From Pseudomonas sp. VD-NE ins (GTDB lineage Bacteria; Pseudomonadota; Gammaproteobacteria; Pseudomonadales; Pseudomonadaceae), in assembly GCF_031882575.1 (NCBI RefSeq), contig NZ_CP134772.1, forward strand, positions 4,706,501-4,770,500: a DNA stretch of 64,000 nucleotides, given 5' to 3'. A program made the position numbers and the translations under genes. The notes below the pieces were generated by a model. It did no database searches, had not been told where the DNA came from, and was given only the letters and a program-made list of their open reading frames with translations. Shown piece by piece: positions 34,930 to 43,550 of the stretch (the stretch's first letter is position 1; every line of letters begins with the position of its first letter).

Positions 34930-36093
34930 TTACTTCCCTGCGCCAAAACGCTGAAGACTTTTAAAAAAATTGACTACCGACAAGCTATTAACATCACGTA
35001 ACCGCAAGAACGGTTTCTCAACGAATGTGTATGTCAGATGGGCGAGCGCGTAAACGCACACAATGAAAATCGGGTAGGCCAGCCACGGATTATCGTAAAT
35101 ACGCTCGTGCAACCCATATCGATTCAAAACATTTATCACCAATATAAAAGCAAAAATATGGCCAAGATAAATTGAATAGGAAATCAGGCTGGTATATTTC
35201 ACGAACCGATTTACGATATTAAGGCGCGAAGCACTCAGACTGAAAAATGCAGGTATTAACGCCGCGAAAAATATCGCTGAGCACGTGAAAAACAATGATT
35301 GCTCCAGCTTGCTGCCAGCAGTCCATGGCAACCCTTGTCGAGTCAGTACTATCAATCCGACAGCGAATGTAAATGGCACATACCAAAACTTGGTCAGACG
35401 TTCAAAGATCGGGCGGTGCCAAGTGTAGAGATAAGCGATCAATACCCCGAAACCGATGGCATCAAGGCGGTACAACACTACATAACGTGCATCGTCATAT
35501 CGCACTGACTGAATCGGCAATCCGATACGCGCAAGAAAAGGCACCACCATAAAGACCAGGATAACGATCGCCGCTGCGTTCTTGACGCCTGCGCCCAGCC
35601 CGATCATCAACAACATGACAAGCGGAAAGGTGTAGTAAAACCACTCTTCAACCGCCAGGCTCCAGGACAGACGATAGAAATCCGTCATATTCCATGCAAA
35701 GTTCTGCGCAAACACCAAGTAGTGAAACTGCTCGGCGAATGTCGTAGCGCCCGCCCAGTCAAATCGCAACGAAACAAAAAAGAAGAAAATATAGAGCGGC
35801 AAAGTCCTCATCCAGCGCCGATACCAAAACTCTGTCAATCCGGCAATCTTCTGTTCGCGCCAATGGGCCGCCTCTTTTAGCAGAATCCTGCCGATAAGAA
35901 AACCACTCAGACAAAAGAACAAATCCACACCGAAAGTCGCCAGAAATGCGAATCCGGCCAATACTGGATGCGGTGCCGAGTGCCCGAGCATATGTCCGAA
36001 AACAACAAGCAGGCAGGCAATGGTCCGACAAACATCCAGGCCAAAGGAACGATGGGCATTCTGTAGAGCGCCTGCTGCTTGAGGGCTATTCAT
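34930..36093 (-). CDS. Acyltransferase family 3 (OafA-like O-acetyltransferase)
   Basis: A 387-residue integral membrane acyltransferase with about ten helices. The N-terminal signature DVCRTIACLLVVFGHM has the Arg-x10-His spacing of the catalytic histidine, and FLSGFLIGRIL follows. Such proteins O-acetylate surface polysaccharides using acetyl donors from the cytoplasm. Its position in the locus suggests O-acetylation of the O-chain. It overlaps the upstream small membrane-protein gene by 8 bases and ends 7 bases before the next glycosyltransferase, so all three are probably coupled. No extra SGNH domain is fused to it. Confidence 0.92.
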   Translation of the reverse strand: MNSPQAAGALQNAHRSFGLDVCRTIACLLVVFGHMLGHSAPHPVLAGFAFLATFGVDLFFCLSGFLIGRILLKEAAHWREQKIAGLTEFWYRRWMRTLPLYIFFFFVSLRFDWAGATTFAEQFHYLVFAQNFAWNMTDFYRLSWSLAVEEWFYYTFPLVMLLMIGLGAGVKNAAAIVILVFMVVPFLARIGLPIQSVRYDDARYVVLYRLDAIGFGVLIAYLYTWHRPIFERLTKFWYVPFTFAVGLIVLTRQGLPWTAGSKLEQSLFFTCSAIFFAALIPAFFSLSASRLNIVNRFVKYTSLISYSIYLGHIFAFILVINVLNRYGLHERIYDNPWLAYPIFIVCVYALAHLTYTFVEKPFLRLRDVNSLSVVNFFKSLQRFGAGK

Positions 36094-36559
36094 CAAGTTT
36101 CACTTCTTTAGTCCACAAAATGTCACAGCAGCGTCCTTCCGGTGCCCTGAACTGCCCTAGCGCGACGCGGGTAATGGCCATCGGCGCGAACTCTATGCGG
36201 TAATGACAAGAGCCGTGACCTTCCTGTTTTTTGGTTTCGACTGGCGTCAAGGCCTTCAGATTGAACTGCTGATTGATGAATCCTTCCGGGCCTGCGCTCG
36301 CGGCATTCGCCGGATAAAGGTGCAGGAAAAACTCATCTCCCAACTTTTCGATGTCACAAGCTTGTACTTCCAGGGTGACCCCCGCGCTCGTCACGGTCAC
36401 ATCCACCCCTTGCGGAAGAACGACCGGAGGTGCGACCGGTACGGGCAATTCAACTACCTTGCCGACTCCTGTCCAGCGAGCGAAGGACAACACTCCTATC
36501 GCAATCAAGGCGAAAAAAAGGACACCACTCAATATCTTCAGATCGACCTTCACTCTCAC
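36086..36559 (-). CDS. Small membrane-anchored protein, unknown function
   Basis: A 157-residue protein: an N-terminal membrane helix (KILSGVLFFALIAIGVLSFA), a Pro/Val-rich linker, then a probable periplasmic beta-rich domain of about 110 residues. The domain has four cysteines (EVQACDIEK, GSCHYRIEF and a vicinal pair in EGRCCDILW), so disulfides are likely. No family was recognised. The start is GTG at 36559, with an in-frame GTG two codons later. It overlaps the acyltransferase start by 8 bases, which suggests a joint role, perhaps in O-acetyl transfer or polymer handling. Confidence 0.65.
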   Translation of the reverse strand: MRVKVDLKILSGVLFFALIAIGVLSFARWTGVGKVVELPVPVAPPVVLPQGVDVTVTSAGVTLEVQACDIEKLGDEFFLHLYPANAASAGPEGFINQQFNLKALTPVETKKQEGHGSCHYRIEFAPMAITRVALGQFRAPEGRCCDILWTKEVKLDE

Positions 36560-36661
36560 TGCCCAATCATTACTGATTACTTTCGCATACCATAAAACCA
36601 GCGCTCTGCCCCATTTAGAAGCGAAACACTGGCTCGGTCAGTTATCCTGGCAGATGCCCTG

Positions 36662-37723
36662 TTACCAGCTGCTTAGCCTGCGCACTACCTTACCGACCAA
36701 GCGCCGCAGCGGATTGCTGGCGATGCGACTCGGCACTACGGGCGCCAATGCTGCCGGGTTGAAAAATTCTTCCTGACCCGTGAGCGCGATGAAGTCCAGG
36801 TAGTTGAAGCCGTGAATAGCTTCGATCTCCGCTCTATCTTCGCTACTGTTCATCAACTGATACAGTAATTCGACACCAAACAACCGGGTGCCAGGGCAAC
36901 CGCCGATCTGGATTGCGAACATTGCCAGCAAGTAGCCGCTATTGGCCCCTTTTGGCGTTACCCACTTTTCACTTTCGGGAAACGCTTCAAGTATGTCGGT
37001 CAGCGACATGCCAATGTAGTGTTTCTTTTGAAAGTGCCATTCCAGCCACATCCGGGCCAGCCTGTCGGGCCTCTCCCCACTCTCGTTGGATTGATCCGAG
37101 AAGATACGGTGCAGGGTCAGTCGCTCTTGAACAACATGGATATCGAAAATCTTCAGTAACCGTGTCCACATTTCGGCATCGTCTGTCTGCGCATGCGCGC
37201 TTCTATAGAGACCCGCCTGCTCATAGGCACTGCGCCTGACCAGCGCACTTGGGTGACACAACTGGTTTTCGTTGAAGAATAGCGAACGCAACCAGGCCGT
37301 CCGCGGCTTGTTCGGCTGATTGAACCATTCGACGACGAGTGGCTGGTTATTCTCGTCAATACATTGAACATGCGAAAATACCGCACCTATGCCGGGATTT
37401 GCTTCCAGCACGGCCACTTGCTTTTCCAGCTTGTCCAGTTCCCAAGCATCATCCGAGTGGTGAATGGCAATATATTCACCGGTACTTTGCGATTCGATAG
37501 CACGATTAATATTGTAGATATAACGGCGAGTTCTATCGTTCTGAACCTTGATGATTCTTGGGTCATTGTAGCTTTCGATAACGGCCCACGAACCATCTGG
37601 CGAAACATCATCTACAATAATCAACTCCCAATCAGCAAACGTCTGATTGATCACCGAATCGATTGCCTGCCCGATATATTTTTCATGGTTATAGGAGGTA
37701 AGAACAACTGAAACTTTCGGCAC
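36662..37723 (-). CDS. GT2 family glycosyltransferase
   Basis: A 353-residue GT-A enzyme. It opens VSVVLTSYNHEKYIGQAIDS and continues WELIIVDDVSPDGSW. The metal-binding region is IAIHHSDDAWELDKLEKQ, and the acceptor-side motif region carries TDDAEMWTRLLK. The fold and motifs are complete. The start is GTG at 37723, one base after the sulfotransferase stop, with GGAG 6 bases upstream inside the preceding gene, so translation is probably coupled to the sulfotransferase. Donor sugar unknown. Confidence 0.9.
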   Translation of the reverse strand: MPKVSVVLTSYNHEKYIGQAIDSVINQTFADWELIIVDDVSPDGSWAVIESYNDPRIIKVQNDRTRRYIYNINRAIESQSTGEYIAIHHSDDAWELDKLEKQVAVLEANPGIGAVFSHVQCIDENNQPLVVEWFNQPNKPRTAWLRSLFFNENQLCHPSALVRRSAYEQAGLYRSAHAQTDDAEMWTRLLKIFDIHVVQERLTLHRIFSDQSNESGERPDRLARMWLEWHFQKKHYIGMSLTDILEAFPESEKWVTPKGANSGYLLAMFAIQIGGCPGTRLFGVELLYQLMNSSEDRAEIEAIHGFNYLDFIALTGQEEFFNPAALAPVVPSRIASNPLRRLVGKVVRRLSSW

Positions 37724-37724
37724 T

Positions 37725-39086
37725 TTACGCTCCGTTACGCTTATTAGTTACACGCAATGCCTTGCGCAACGAGGCAGAAATCGCCCCAACAAATTGATAC
37801 GCTGCAAGGTAATACTTATGCTTCAATGCAAATGTCTCACAACCAGCAATACGCGTTGAAATTTCCGCTTGGGACAGTTCGAGATCAACCTTCAACTGGC
37901 TCGCTTCTTTCTTCGACTGGTCCAGCTCAATTACGAGATTTTCGCATTCAGAGCGCAACGCTTCAAGTTGAGCTTGTTGAGCGAGCTTGAGGACCTCCAG
38001 GTCATTGTATTGTGCCTCTTTAGCGACCATTTTGGCCTCTAGATCACCATATTGTGCGTCTCTGGCAACCCTATCGGCCTCTTGAGCACTACAGTGCGCC
38101 TCAATAGCATATATCTGCTCTTCTTTGCTCTTGGCGAAAGCAGCCCAAGTGTCGCGATCTCCGACAAGCCACTCTTTATCCTTCAGCAGGTCAGCCATCT
38201 GTTCATTCAAACATTGGCGCATTTCACCCATGCGTTGATGCCTGCCGCGTAAAAGCTCAACCCCCTTGAGCGCCACCGTCAGCTGCTCTTGCGAGAAACT
38301 TTCCTTCGCAGGCGGAATGACTTTTGAATAGCCATATTCCTCAAAATCCCTGGAATAAAGTTCTTCAATCAGCTCCTTGGATCGCGGGCTGATGAATTCC
38401 GGCAGATAGGGGATCATGCTCTCGTTCGCGCGAGCAGTCGTAAACGGACTTACATATGCCTCTGCGAGGTGAGCGCGAAGCGCAGCATCAAGCGCCGCAG
38501 TATCTTCTATTTTTGAGACGGCGCTGTAAGGGAAAAGTGCAGGCTGGAGCAAATCGTACTGAGGCGTCCAATGACAATCCTTGAAATCGTCGCGCTCGTG
38601 GACGTACAGATATTCGAGAAAACACTCGAAAGCCCCCGTCACATCTGACATGAGTTCAATCGGGTGCTCGACGAAATCCTGCCCTTCATAAGGAACAATC
38701 TGCAACGGCTCGCGCAGCAGTATTTTCGATTGCCAGGCAGAAAAAATCCGTTTGTAGGGATTTCTCACCAGCGCAAAGCTGAAGTACCCATCGGCCTTTA
38801 TCTGAGCAAGTCGCTCGGGGGATCTGACGAACATTCCGGGGGCGACGGCGAGCAACGTGTCATGAATGGCCAATTCCGGATCTGTTTCCGAACTGCTTTT
38901 CGCTTGCTGAACGGCCTGAACAACACCCTCAAGCTCTGCAAACCACCATTTCACGGAGGTGCACGCCACCTTTGGAGTGGCCACGTAGAACAACTTCCGC
39001 TCATCCGAGACGCAGCTATTCCAGGAAAAATAGTCCAGCAAGCGCTGGTCATCACTACTCGTCATTACTTTTTTCTCAATTCTCAT
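37725..39086 (-). CDS. PAPS-dependent carbohydrate sulfotransferase with C-terminal coiled coil
   Basis: A 453-residue protein. Residues about 30-260 are a Sulfotransferase-2 type domain: the 5'-phosphosulfate loop is in FYVATPKVACTSVKWW (33-48) and the 3'-phosphate site in FALVRNPYKRIFSAW (104-118). Residues about 263-425 are predicted coiled coil, with three 14-residue repeats at 344-385 starting AQYGDLE, AQYNDLE and AQLEALR. The tail (424-453) is aromatic then basic and may touch the membrane. It lies directly downstream of wzt and one base before a GT2 gene. It likely sulfates the O-chain, using PAPS from the cysC of the locus. An alternative start is ATG 39065. Confidence 0.9.
   Translation of the reverse strand: MRIEKKVMTSSDDQRLLDYFSWNSCVSDERKLFYVATPKVACTSVKWWFAELEGVVQAVQQAKSSSETDPELAIHDTLLAVAPGMFVRSPERLAQIKADGYFSFALVRNPYKRIFSAWQSKILLREPLQIVPYEGQDFVEHPIELMSDVTGAFECFLEYLYVHERDDFKDCHWTPQYDLLQPALFPYSAVSKIEDTAALDAALRAHLAEAYVSPFTTARANESMIPYLPEFISPRSKELIEELYSRDFEEYGYSKVIPPAKESFSQEQLTVALKGVELLRGRHQRMGEMRQCLNEQMADLLKDKEWLVGDRDTWAAFAKSKEEQIYAIEAHCSAQEADRVARDAQYGDLEAKMVAKEAQYNDLEVLKLAQQAQLEALRSECENLVIELDQSKKEASQLKVDLELSQAEISTRIAGCETFALKHKYYLAAYQFVGAISASLRKALRVTNKRNGA
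37932..38057 (-). repeat. 14-residue tandem repeats in the sulfotransferase coiled coil
   Basis: Three in-frame 42-base units encode successive double heptads beginning AQYGDLE, AQYNDLE and AQLEALR. The first two are the most alike. They lie in the middle of the coiled coil and could change its length by unit gain or loss. Confidence 0.65.
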
Positions 39087-39218
39087 TGATTTTTATGCAA
39101 AGGGAAATCTTGCCGATATTTACGCTATATCGGGGCCCATACCCGGCCTCCTCATCCATTCGAACATCCCTGTCCCGAGGCATCTGAACGACTGATTCTC
39201 CCTCAGCAGATCAAGTTT

Positions 39219-40544
39219 TTAGAGCAGTTCAAGCGCCGGTTCATCTACGGAAACATCCATATAACCAAACGACCTCAACCCCTGATCCGACACCACCCTG
39301 AACATCGAAGCATCCAGAATCCGGTGGCACAGGGTTGGCTCGCTCTCCGACCACACGCCCCCACCGACGAAGTATACGCCGGGGAGCATCACCATCTTGC
39401 AGCTGAACGTGACTCGAAACTCGCGCTCAGCGCCTTCACAGTCAAAATATTTCCCTTCATCGGGGAAACGCTGACCGGTAATCACGACGCCCGACACCGT
39501 CCGGATGTGCATCGCAAAGAAAACCCGCGAGACCGCGTCAGTGAGGTTGCCCCTCATGACGATATCGTATTCGCCGCCGGCCTTGAGGACATTACAACGA
39601 CGTCCTTCTTTGTCGAACACCTCGAACGCGTCGATTCGAGCACCTTGTTCGGGGTAGACCGTAGTCGACTCAGGCACCATTCCGGCATCGAAGTACTGGT
39701 CTTGCTCTGGCGCATTCTGCTCGGCTTCTACCGGGCTTGCCTCGACAGCAATCCTGTCTGTACCAATTGCGCGGAATTCCTCGATCAATCGAGGCTGTTC
39801 TTCGGCTGGTGCGTAGATCAGCTTTTGATAAGCCCGTACCACCTCCATCGGCGATCCGGTACAGACGCGTTCACCGCGCTCCATCAAAATCGCCCGATCA
39901 CACAGCTCGACAACCTGCGGTCCCGAGTGGGAGACGAACAGAATCGAAGTGCCCTTCGCCTTCAACTCATCGAGCCTGGCGAAACACTTGCGCTGGAAGC
40001 GCTCATCACCGACCGCCAGCGCCTCATCGACAATGAGAATGTCCGGGTCAACCATCGCCTGAACGGCAAACGCCAGACGCACGATCATGCCGCTGGAGTA
40101 CGTCTTGACCGGCTGATGAATGAACTCGCCAATGTCGGCGAATGCCGCAATGTCGGCGTAGCGCTCATCCACTTCCGCACGGCTCAGACCAAGAATCGCG
40201 GCGTTCATGTAGACGTTTTCGTGCCCAGTGAATTCCGGGTTGAATCCTGAGCCGAGTTCAAGCAGCGCGCCGATCCGGCCAAGGGTCTGAACATCGCCAA
40301 CGGTCTGGTTCAACGTACCGCAGATGACCTGAAGCAACGTCGATTTGCCGCTGCCATTACGGCCGACAATACCGACCGTCTCGCCTTTCTTGATTTCGAA
40401 CGAAACGTCCTTGAGCGCCCAGAACTCCCGATAATATTGTTTGCGCTGTCCAGCAACCATCTGCATGAGACGATCGCGAGGCTTGTCGTAAATGTGATAA
40501 CACTTGCTGACATTCTGCAGCTTGATCGCGATTTCAGAGGACAT
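39219..40544 (-). CDS. wzt: Wzt, O-polysaccharide ABC exporter ATPase with carbohydrate-binding domain
   Basis: A 441-residue protein. The ATPase domain (about 1-245) has Walker A GIVGRNGSGKSTLLQV, the ABC signature YSSGMIVRLAFA and Walker B ILIVDEALAVGD. After a linker, residues about 305-441 form a beta-sandwich like the C-terminal domain of Wzt proteins that recognise a terminal modification of the O-chain before export (E. coli O8/O9a). wzt overlaps wzm by 11 bases. The frame starts further upstream, but the ATG at 40544 is the standard start. The next gene downstream, 132 bases away, is the sulfotransferase. Confidence 0.95.
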   Translation of the reverse strand: MSSEIAIKLQNVSKCYHIYDKPRDRLMQMVAGQRKQYYREFWALKDVSFEIKKGETVGIVGRNGSGKSTLLQVICGTLNQTVGDVQTLGRIGALLELGSGFNPEFTGHENVYMNAAILGLSRAEVDERYADIAAFADIGEFIHQPVKTYSSGMIVRLAFAVQAMVDPDILIVDEALAVGDERFQRKCFARLDELKAKGTSILFVSHSGPQVVELCDRAILMERGERVCTGSPMEVVRAYQKLIYAPAEEQPRLIEEFRAIGTDRIAVEASPVEAEQNAPEQDQYFDAGMVPESTTVYPEQGARIDAFEVFDKEGRRCNVLKAGGEYDIVMRGNLTDAVSRVFFAMHIRTVSGVVITGQRFPDEGKYFDCEGAEREFRVTFSCKMVMLPGVYFVGGGVWSESEPTLCHRILDASMFRVVSDQGLRSFGYMDVSVDEPALELL

Positions 40545-41352
40545 CGGCAAACCCCTTTCTAGTCTTCTGGAAGAAGGCAAACCCCAGGTAAGCCACTGCA
40601 ATCGCTATGCATGCGTAGATGCCGAGCGCCTGCCAATCAGGCTGCTGCCCAAAAAACAGTACGGCCCTCACGTTCTCCACGGCCACGGTGAGCGGGTTGA
40701 GCAAAAGCAGATGCCGATACTCCTCCGGCACTGCCGTTGCAGGGTAGAAAATCGGCGCGAGGAACATCAGACCGCTGGTCACCAGGCCAATGAAATGCGC
40801 GACATCTCGCATGTAAACACCGATGGCGGCCAACCCCCATGACAGACCCAGGATGATCAGCACCAGAGGCGCTATGACCAGCGGCAGGTAAAACAATGTG
40901 AGCGGCGGCATGCCAAAGAACACGCAGTAAGCCAGCAACCACACAATCAGGCTGACCAACGCATGGAACAAGGAAGAGCCGGCGATTACGCACGGCAGTA
41001 TTTCCAGCGGAAACACGACCTTCTTCACGTAGTTGGCATTTGAAATGATCAGATTGGGCGCGCGGGTGACACACTCTGCGAACAGGTTGAAAACCATCAG
41101 GCCGGCGAACAGGATCAACGCGAACTCGGCTTTTGAATCACCGGCCCCCGCCCAGCGTGAGTTGAAGATGAAGCTGAACACGAATGTGTAGATCGCCAGC
41201 ATCACGATCGGATTGAAGAACGACCAGAGAATGCCCATAAAGGAGCCGCGGTAGCGACCGATGACTTCGCGCTTGATCAAAGCAACGATGAGTGCGCGAT
41301 TGCGCCAGACACTGGAGAACATGACGCCAGGCGCCGCTGAAAATTTCTGCAT
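40534..41352 (-). CDS. wzm: Wzm, O-polysaccharide ABC exporter permease
   Basis: A 272-residue ABC-2 type permease with six membrane helices. The N-terminal amphipathic stretch is RALIVALIKREVIGRYRGSF, followed by GILWSFFNPIVMLAIYTFVF and a C-terminal LLLNPLTVAVENVRAVLF. With Wzt it exports undecaprenyl-linked polysaccharide made in the cytoplasm. No Wzx flippase or Wzy polymerase was found in the locus, which fits ABC-dependent export. Its stop lies 11 bases inside the wzt start. Confidence 0.95.
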   Translation of the reverse strand: MQKFSAAPGVMFSSVWRNRALIVALIKREVIGRYRGSFMGILWSFFNPIVMLAIYTFVFSFIFNSRWAGAGDSKAEFALILFAGLMVFNLFAECVTRAPNLIISNANYVKKVVFPLEILPCVIAGSSLFHALVSLIVWLLAYCVFFGMPPLTLFYLPLVIAPLVLIILGLSWGLAAIGVYMRDVAHFIGLVTSGLMFLAPIFYPATAVPEEYRHLLLLNPLTVAVENVRAVLFFGQQPDWQALGIYACIAIAVAYLGFAFFQKTRKGFADVL

Positions 41353-41406
41353 TAACCTGCGACCTCAAAAAAACTCATTTTCAAACCCTTTTCACAACAT
41401 TCATCA

Positions 41407-42408
41407 TCAAATTCCTTTGAAAATGGTCGCTACTGCAAGCCCCAGATTCCCCAGGAGCGTCTGGCGGTAAATACCCGAGCGCCATATCCCGGTGATGCGT
41501 CCAGCCAAGCCCCGACTGCGAGCGCTCTTGAACTGGCTCAGCACCTTGCGGTTCTGCTCGGTCAGAAGATGCTCAACCACCTCCAGGTGGTCGATGTTCT
41601 GATCGATCCAGCGCCGCAAACGTCCTTGAAACATTTTTCGGATACGCGTAAGGGCGGCCATGAACCCCGCATTGGCGCCTATCGAATTCGTTTCGTGCTG
41701 CCGATAGAAAAGATGCGGCACCTGATCGAAATGAAACTGCCCGCCGGCGCCGGTCACCAGCATATAAGCCCACCAGTCATGGGCGACAATGCCCCGAGCC
41801 GGCCCCGCCTTCAATAACTCATGCGCCGCGCGATTGAAAACCATCGTGTTTCCGGCGGCGACATTCTGTATGAGCGCATTGGGGAAGCTGAAGTCGCGGC
41901 AATATCCGGGGGTCATCCCCACTTCGACACCGGACTCATTGACCACCGTCGTCCGGGAGGCATACAGCGCAGGAACGCCAACGGGTACCTGACGTAGCCA
42001 TGTCAACGCAGCGCTGAGCTTATCGGCCGCCCAGACATCATCCTGGTCGGACCACGCGTAAAAATCAGCATTGATATTTTCCAGACAGGTCACCGACATG
42101 AAGTTGTCGGCGAACCCCGTTCCAGGGCCGGAAAGCAACGTCACTTTCTGCTCCCCCATACGCGCCTGGAACGACTTGAGAATCTCCAGTGTCGAGTCGG
42201 ACGATCCGTCATCGGAGACGAACAGGCGCCACTGCGCATGTTGCTGCTGCTCAATGGAGCTCAATTGCTCGGAAAGAAATCGCTCACCGTTATACGAGCA
42301 CAGCAATATCGCGACAGACTCATCCAGCTCCGGCACTTCGACTGTATCGACACTCAGGCCGGAGTTCGCGGAATCCGCTGATAAGGGGCTTGACACTGTA
42401 TGCTCCAC
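41407..42408 (-). CDS. GT2 family glycosyltransferase (rhamnosyltransferase-like, copy B)
   Basis: A 333-residue GT-A enzyme: VAILLCSYNGERFLSEQL, RLFVSDDGSSDSTLEIL, the metal site FYAWSDQDDVWAADKL, and HDWWAYMLVTGAGG followed by FYRQHETNSIGAN. The same pattern recurs in the adjacent gene (42575-43495), so the pair are paralogues. With rmlBDA next door, transfer of L-rhamnose is a reasonable inference. The only start before the domain is GTG at 42408, with no strong ribosome site, so the first 25 residues are uncertain. Confidence 0.88.
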   Translation of the reverse strand: MEHTVSSPLSADSANSGLSVDTVEVPELDESVAILLCSYNGERFLSEQLSSIEQQQHAQWRLFVSDDGSSDSTLEILKSFQARMGEQKVTLLSGPGTGFADNFMSVTCLENINADFYAWSDQDDVWAADKLSAALTWLRQVPVGVPALYASRTTVVNESGVEVGMTPGYCRDFSFPNALIQNVAAGNTMVFNRAAHELLKAGPARGIVAHDWWAYMLVTGAGGQFHFDQVPHLFYRQHETNSIGANAGFMAALTRIRKMFQGRLRRWIDQNIDHLEVVEHLLTEQNRKVLSQFKSARSRGLAGRITGIWRSGIYRQTLLGNLGLAVATIFKGI

Positions 42409-42574
42409 TGCAATTAAAACGCCGGTCGGAAGCCTGAGGAATCATATCCAGTGCTTCGGCGGTATCGGCTCCATTCGTTCCCTTCATGAAGCGGGCGATT
42501 ATAGAGAACTTTCATCTCCGGTTGTTGGGCTTCGAGCAGGCGAAGCGAAATCGCAAAACCCGCTCCAGCCTCGA

Positions 42575-43495
42575 TCAGGACTTCCTGCCAACGACAGCAG
42601 TCAGCCAGCAGACGAAAAAAAACAGAAACTTGTCACGCGGCCGCCGACGGCACTGCCCGCCCCTGACGGATAACCGCAGCAAATCACGCCGCCGCAGAGG
42701 CAGCCAGCTGCTGACGAAGGGATTTTTATCCGCCCCGACAAGCAGCGCGATGGCCTGAACTTGCTTGAACCACCAGCCTTCATGGATGGTGACATAGCGT
42801 TGAAACAGTGATGTCAACCCGGTATTGGCGCCTACCTGGTTACTCTCGTGCTGCCGATAAAGCATACTCGGCCGCGAATCGATGAACCATTTGAAACCAT
42901 GGCTGCGAGCGAACGCATAGCAATACCAGTCATGCAAACTGACTTGTTGCAGCCGCTCCCAATCCTGAATGACCTGCTGGCGCAGTGACCGGGCAAGCGC
43001 GGGGCTCAACACGTAAGTACAGCCAGGCCCCGCCGCCTCGAACAGAAAATCCCAGGCAACTTGTGGCTGACTCTTGTCGAGCAGGATCGTCTTGCCATCC
43101 GGCCAGAAAGCCGTGACATTGCTCGAGTAGGCCTCGACTCCGTGCGAGGCAATGGCTTGTGTAGCGCGCAGCAGCTTGTCGGACTCCCAGATATCATCCT
43201 GATCTGCAAACGACACAGCATCGTAATCGTGCAGATCAACATCTCGAATCAAACGAAAAAAATTGCGCGCCGCACCACCAAAACGCCCGGCAGGAGGCAA
43301 AAGAATCACGCGGCTGTCGACCTCTCCGAGAGCTTTGCACCAGGCCTCGGTGCCGTCATCGGACAAATCAACGCTGATATGAATAGTGACATCGACGGAC
43401 TGCTGACCGAGGATCGAGGCTACCTGCTCCTCGATCCACTGCATGCCATTGTAGGCAGCCAGCAAAACCGCAATCTTGGGATGTTTTACTGGCAT
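42575..43495 (-). CDS. GT2 family glycosyltransferase (rhamnosyltransferase-like, copy A)
   Basis: A 306-residue GT-A enzyme: IAVLLAAYNGMQWIEEQV, ISVDLSDDGTEAWCKAL, the metal site FADQDDIWESDKLLRA, and HDWYCYAFARSHGFKW followed by YRQHESNQVGAN. It has a hydrophobic C-terminal end (KFLFFFVCWLTAVV) that may bind the membrane. It lies 55 bases after rmlA and is a diverged paralogue of the next gene. Probably transfers L-rhamnose from dTDP-L-rhamnose. The ATG at 43495 has AGGA 5 bases upstream. Confidence 0.9.
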   Translation of the reverse strand: MPVKHPKIAVLLAAYNGMQWIEEQVASILGQQSVDVTIHISVDLSDDGTEAWCKALGEVDSRVILLPPAGRFGGAARNFFRLIRDVDLHDYDAVSFADQDDIWESDKLLRATQAIASHGVEAYSSNVTAFWPDGKTILLDKSQPQVAWDFLFEAAGPGCTYVLSPALARSLRQQVIQDWERLQQVSLHDWYCYAFARSHGFKWFIDSRPSMLYRQHESNQVGANTGLTSLFQRYVTIHEGWWFKQVQAIALLVGADKNPFVSSWLPLRRRDLLRLSVRGGQCRRRPRDKFLFFFVCWLTAVVGRKS

Positions 43496-43550
43496 GCCAT
43501 TCCTGCTAGCAGCGATTAAACCCACCGGTTGAAAGCGCGAGGCTTTCAAA

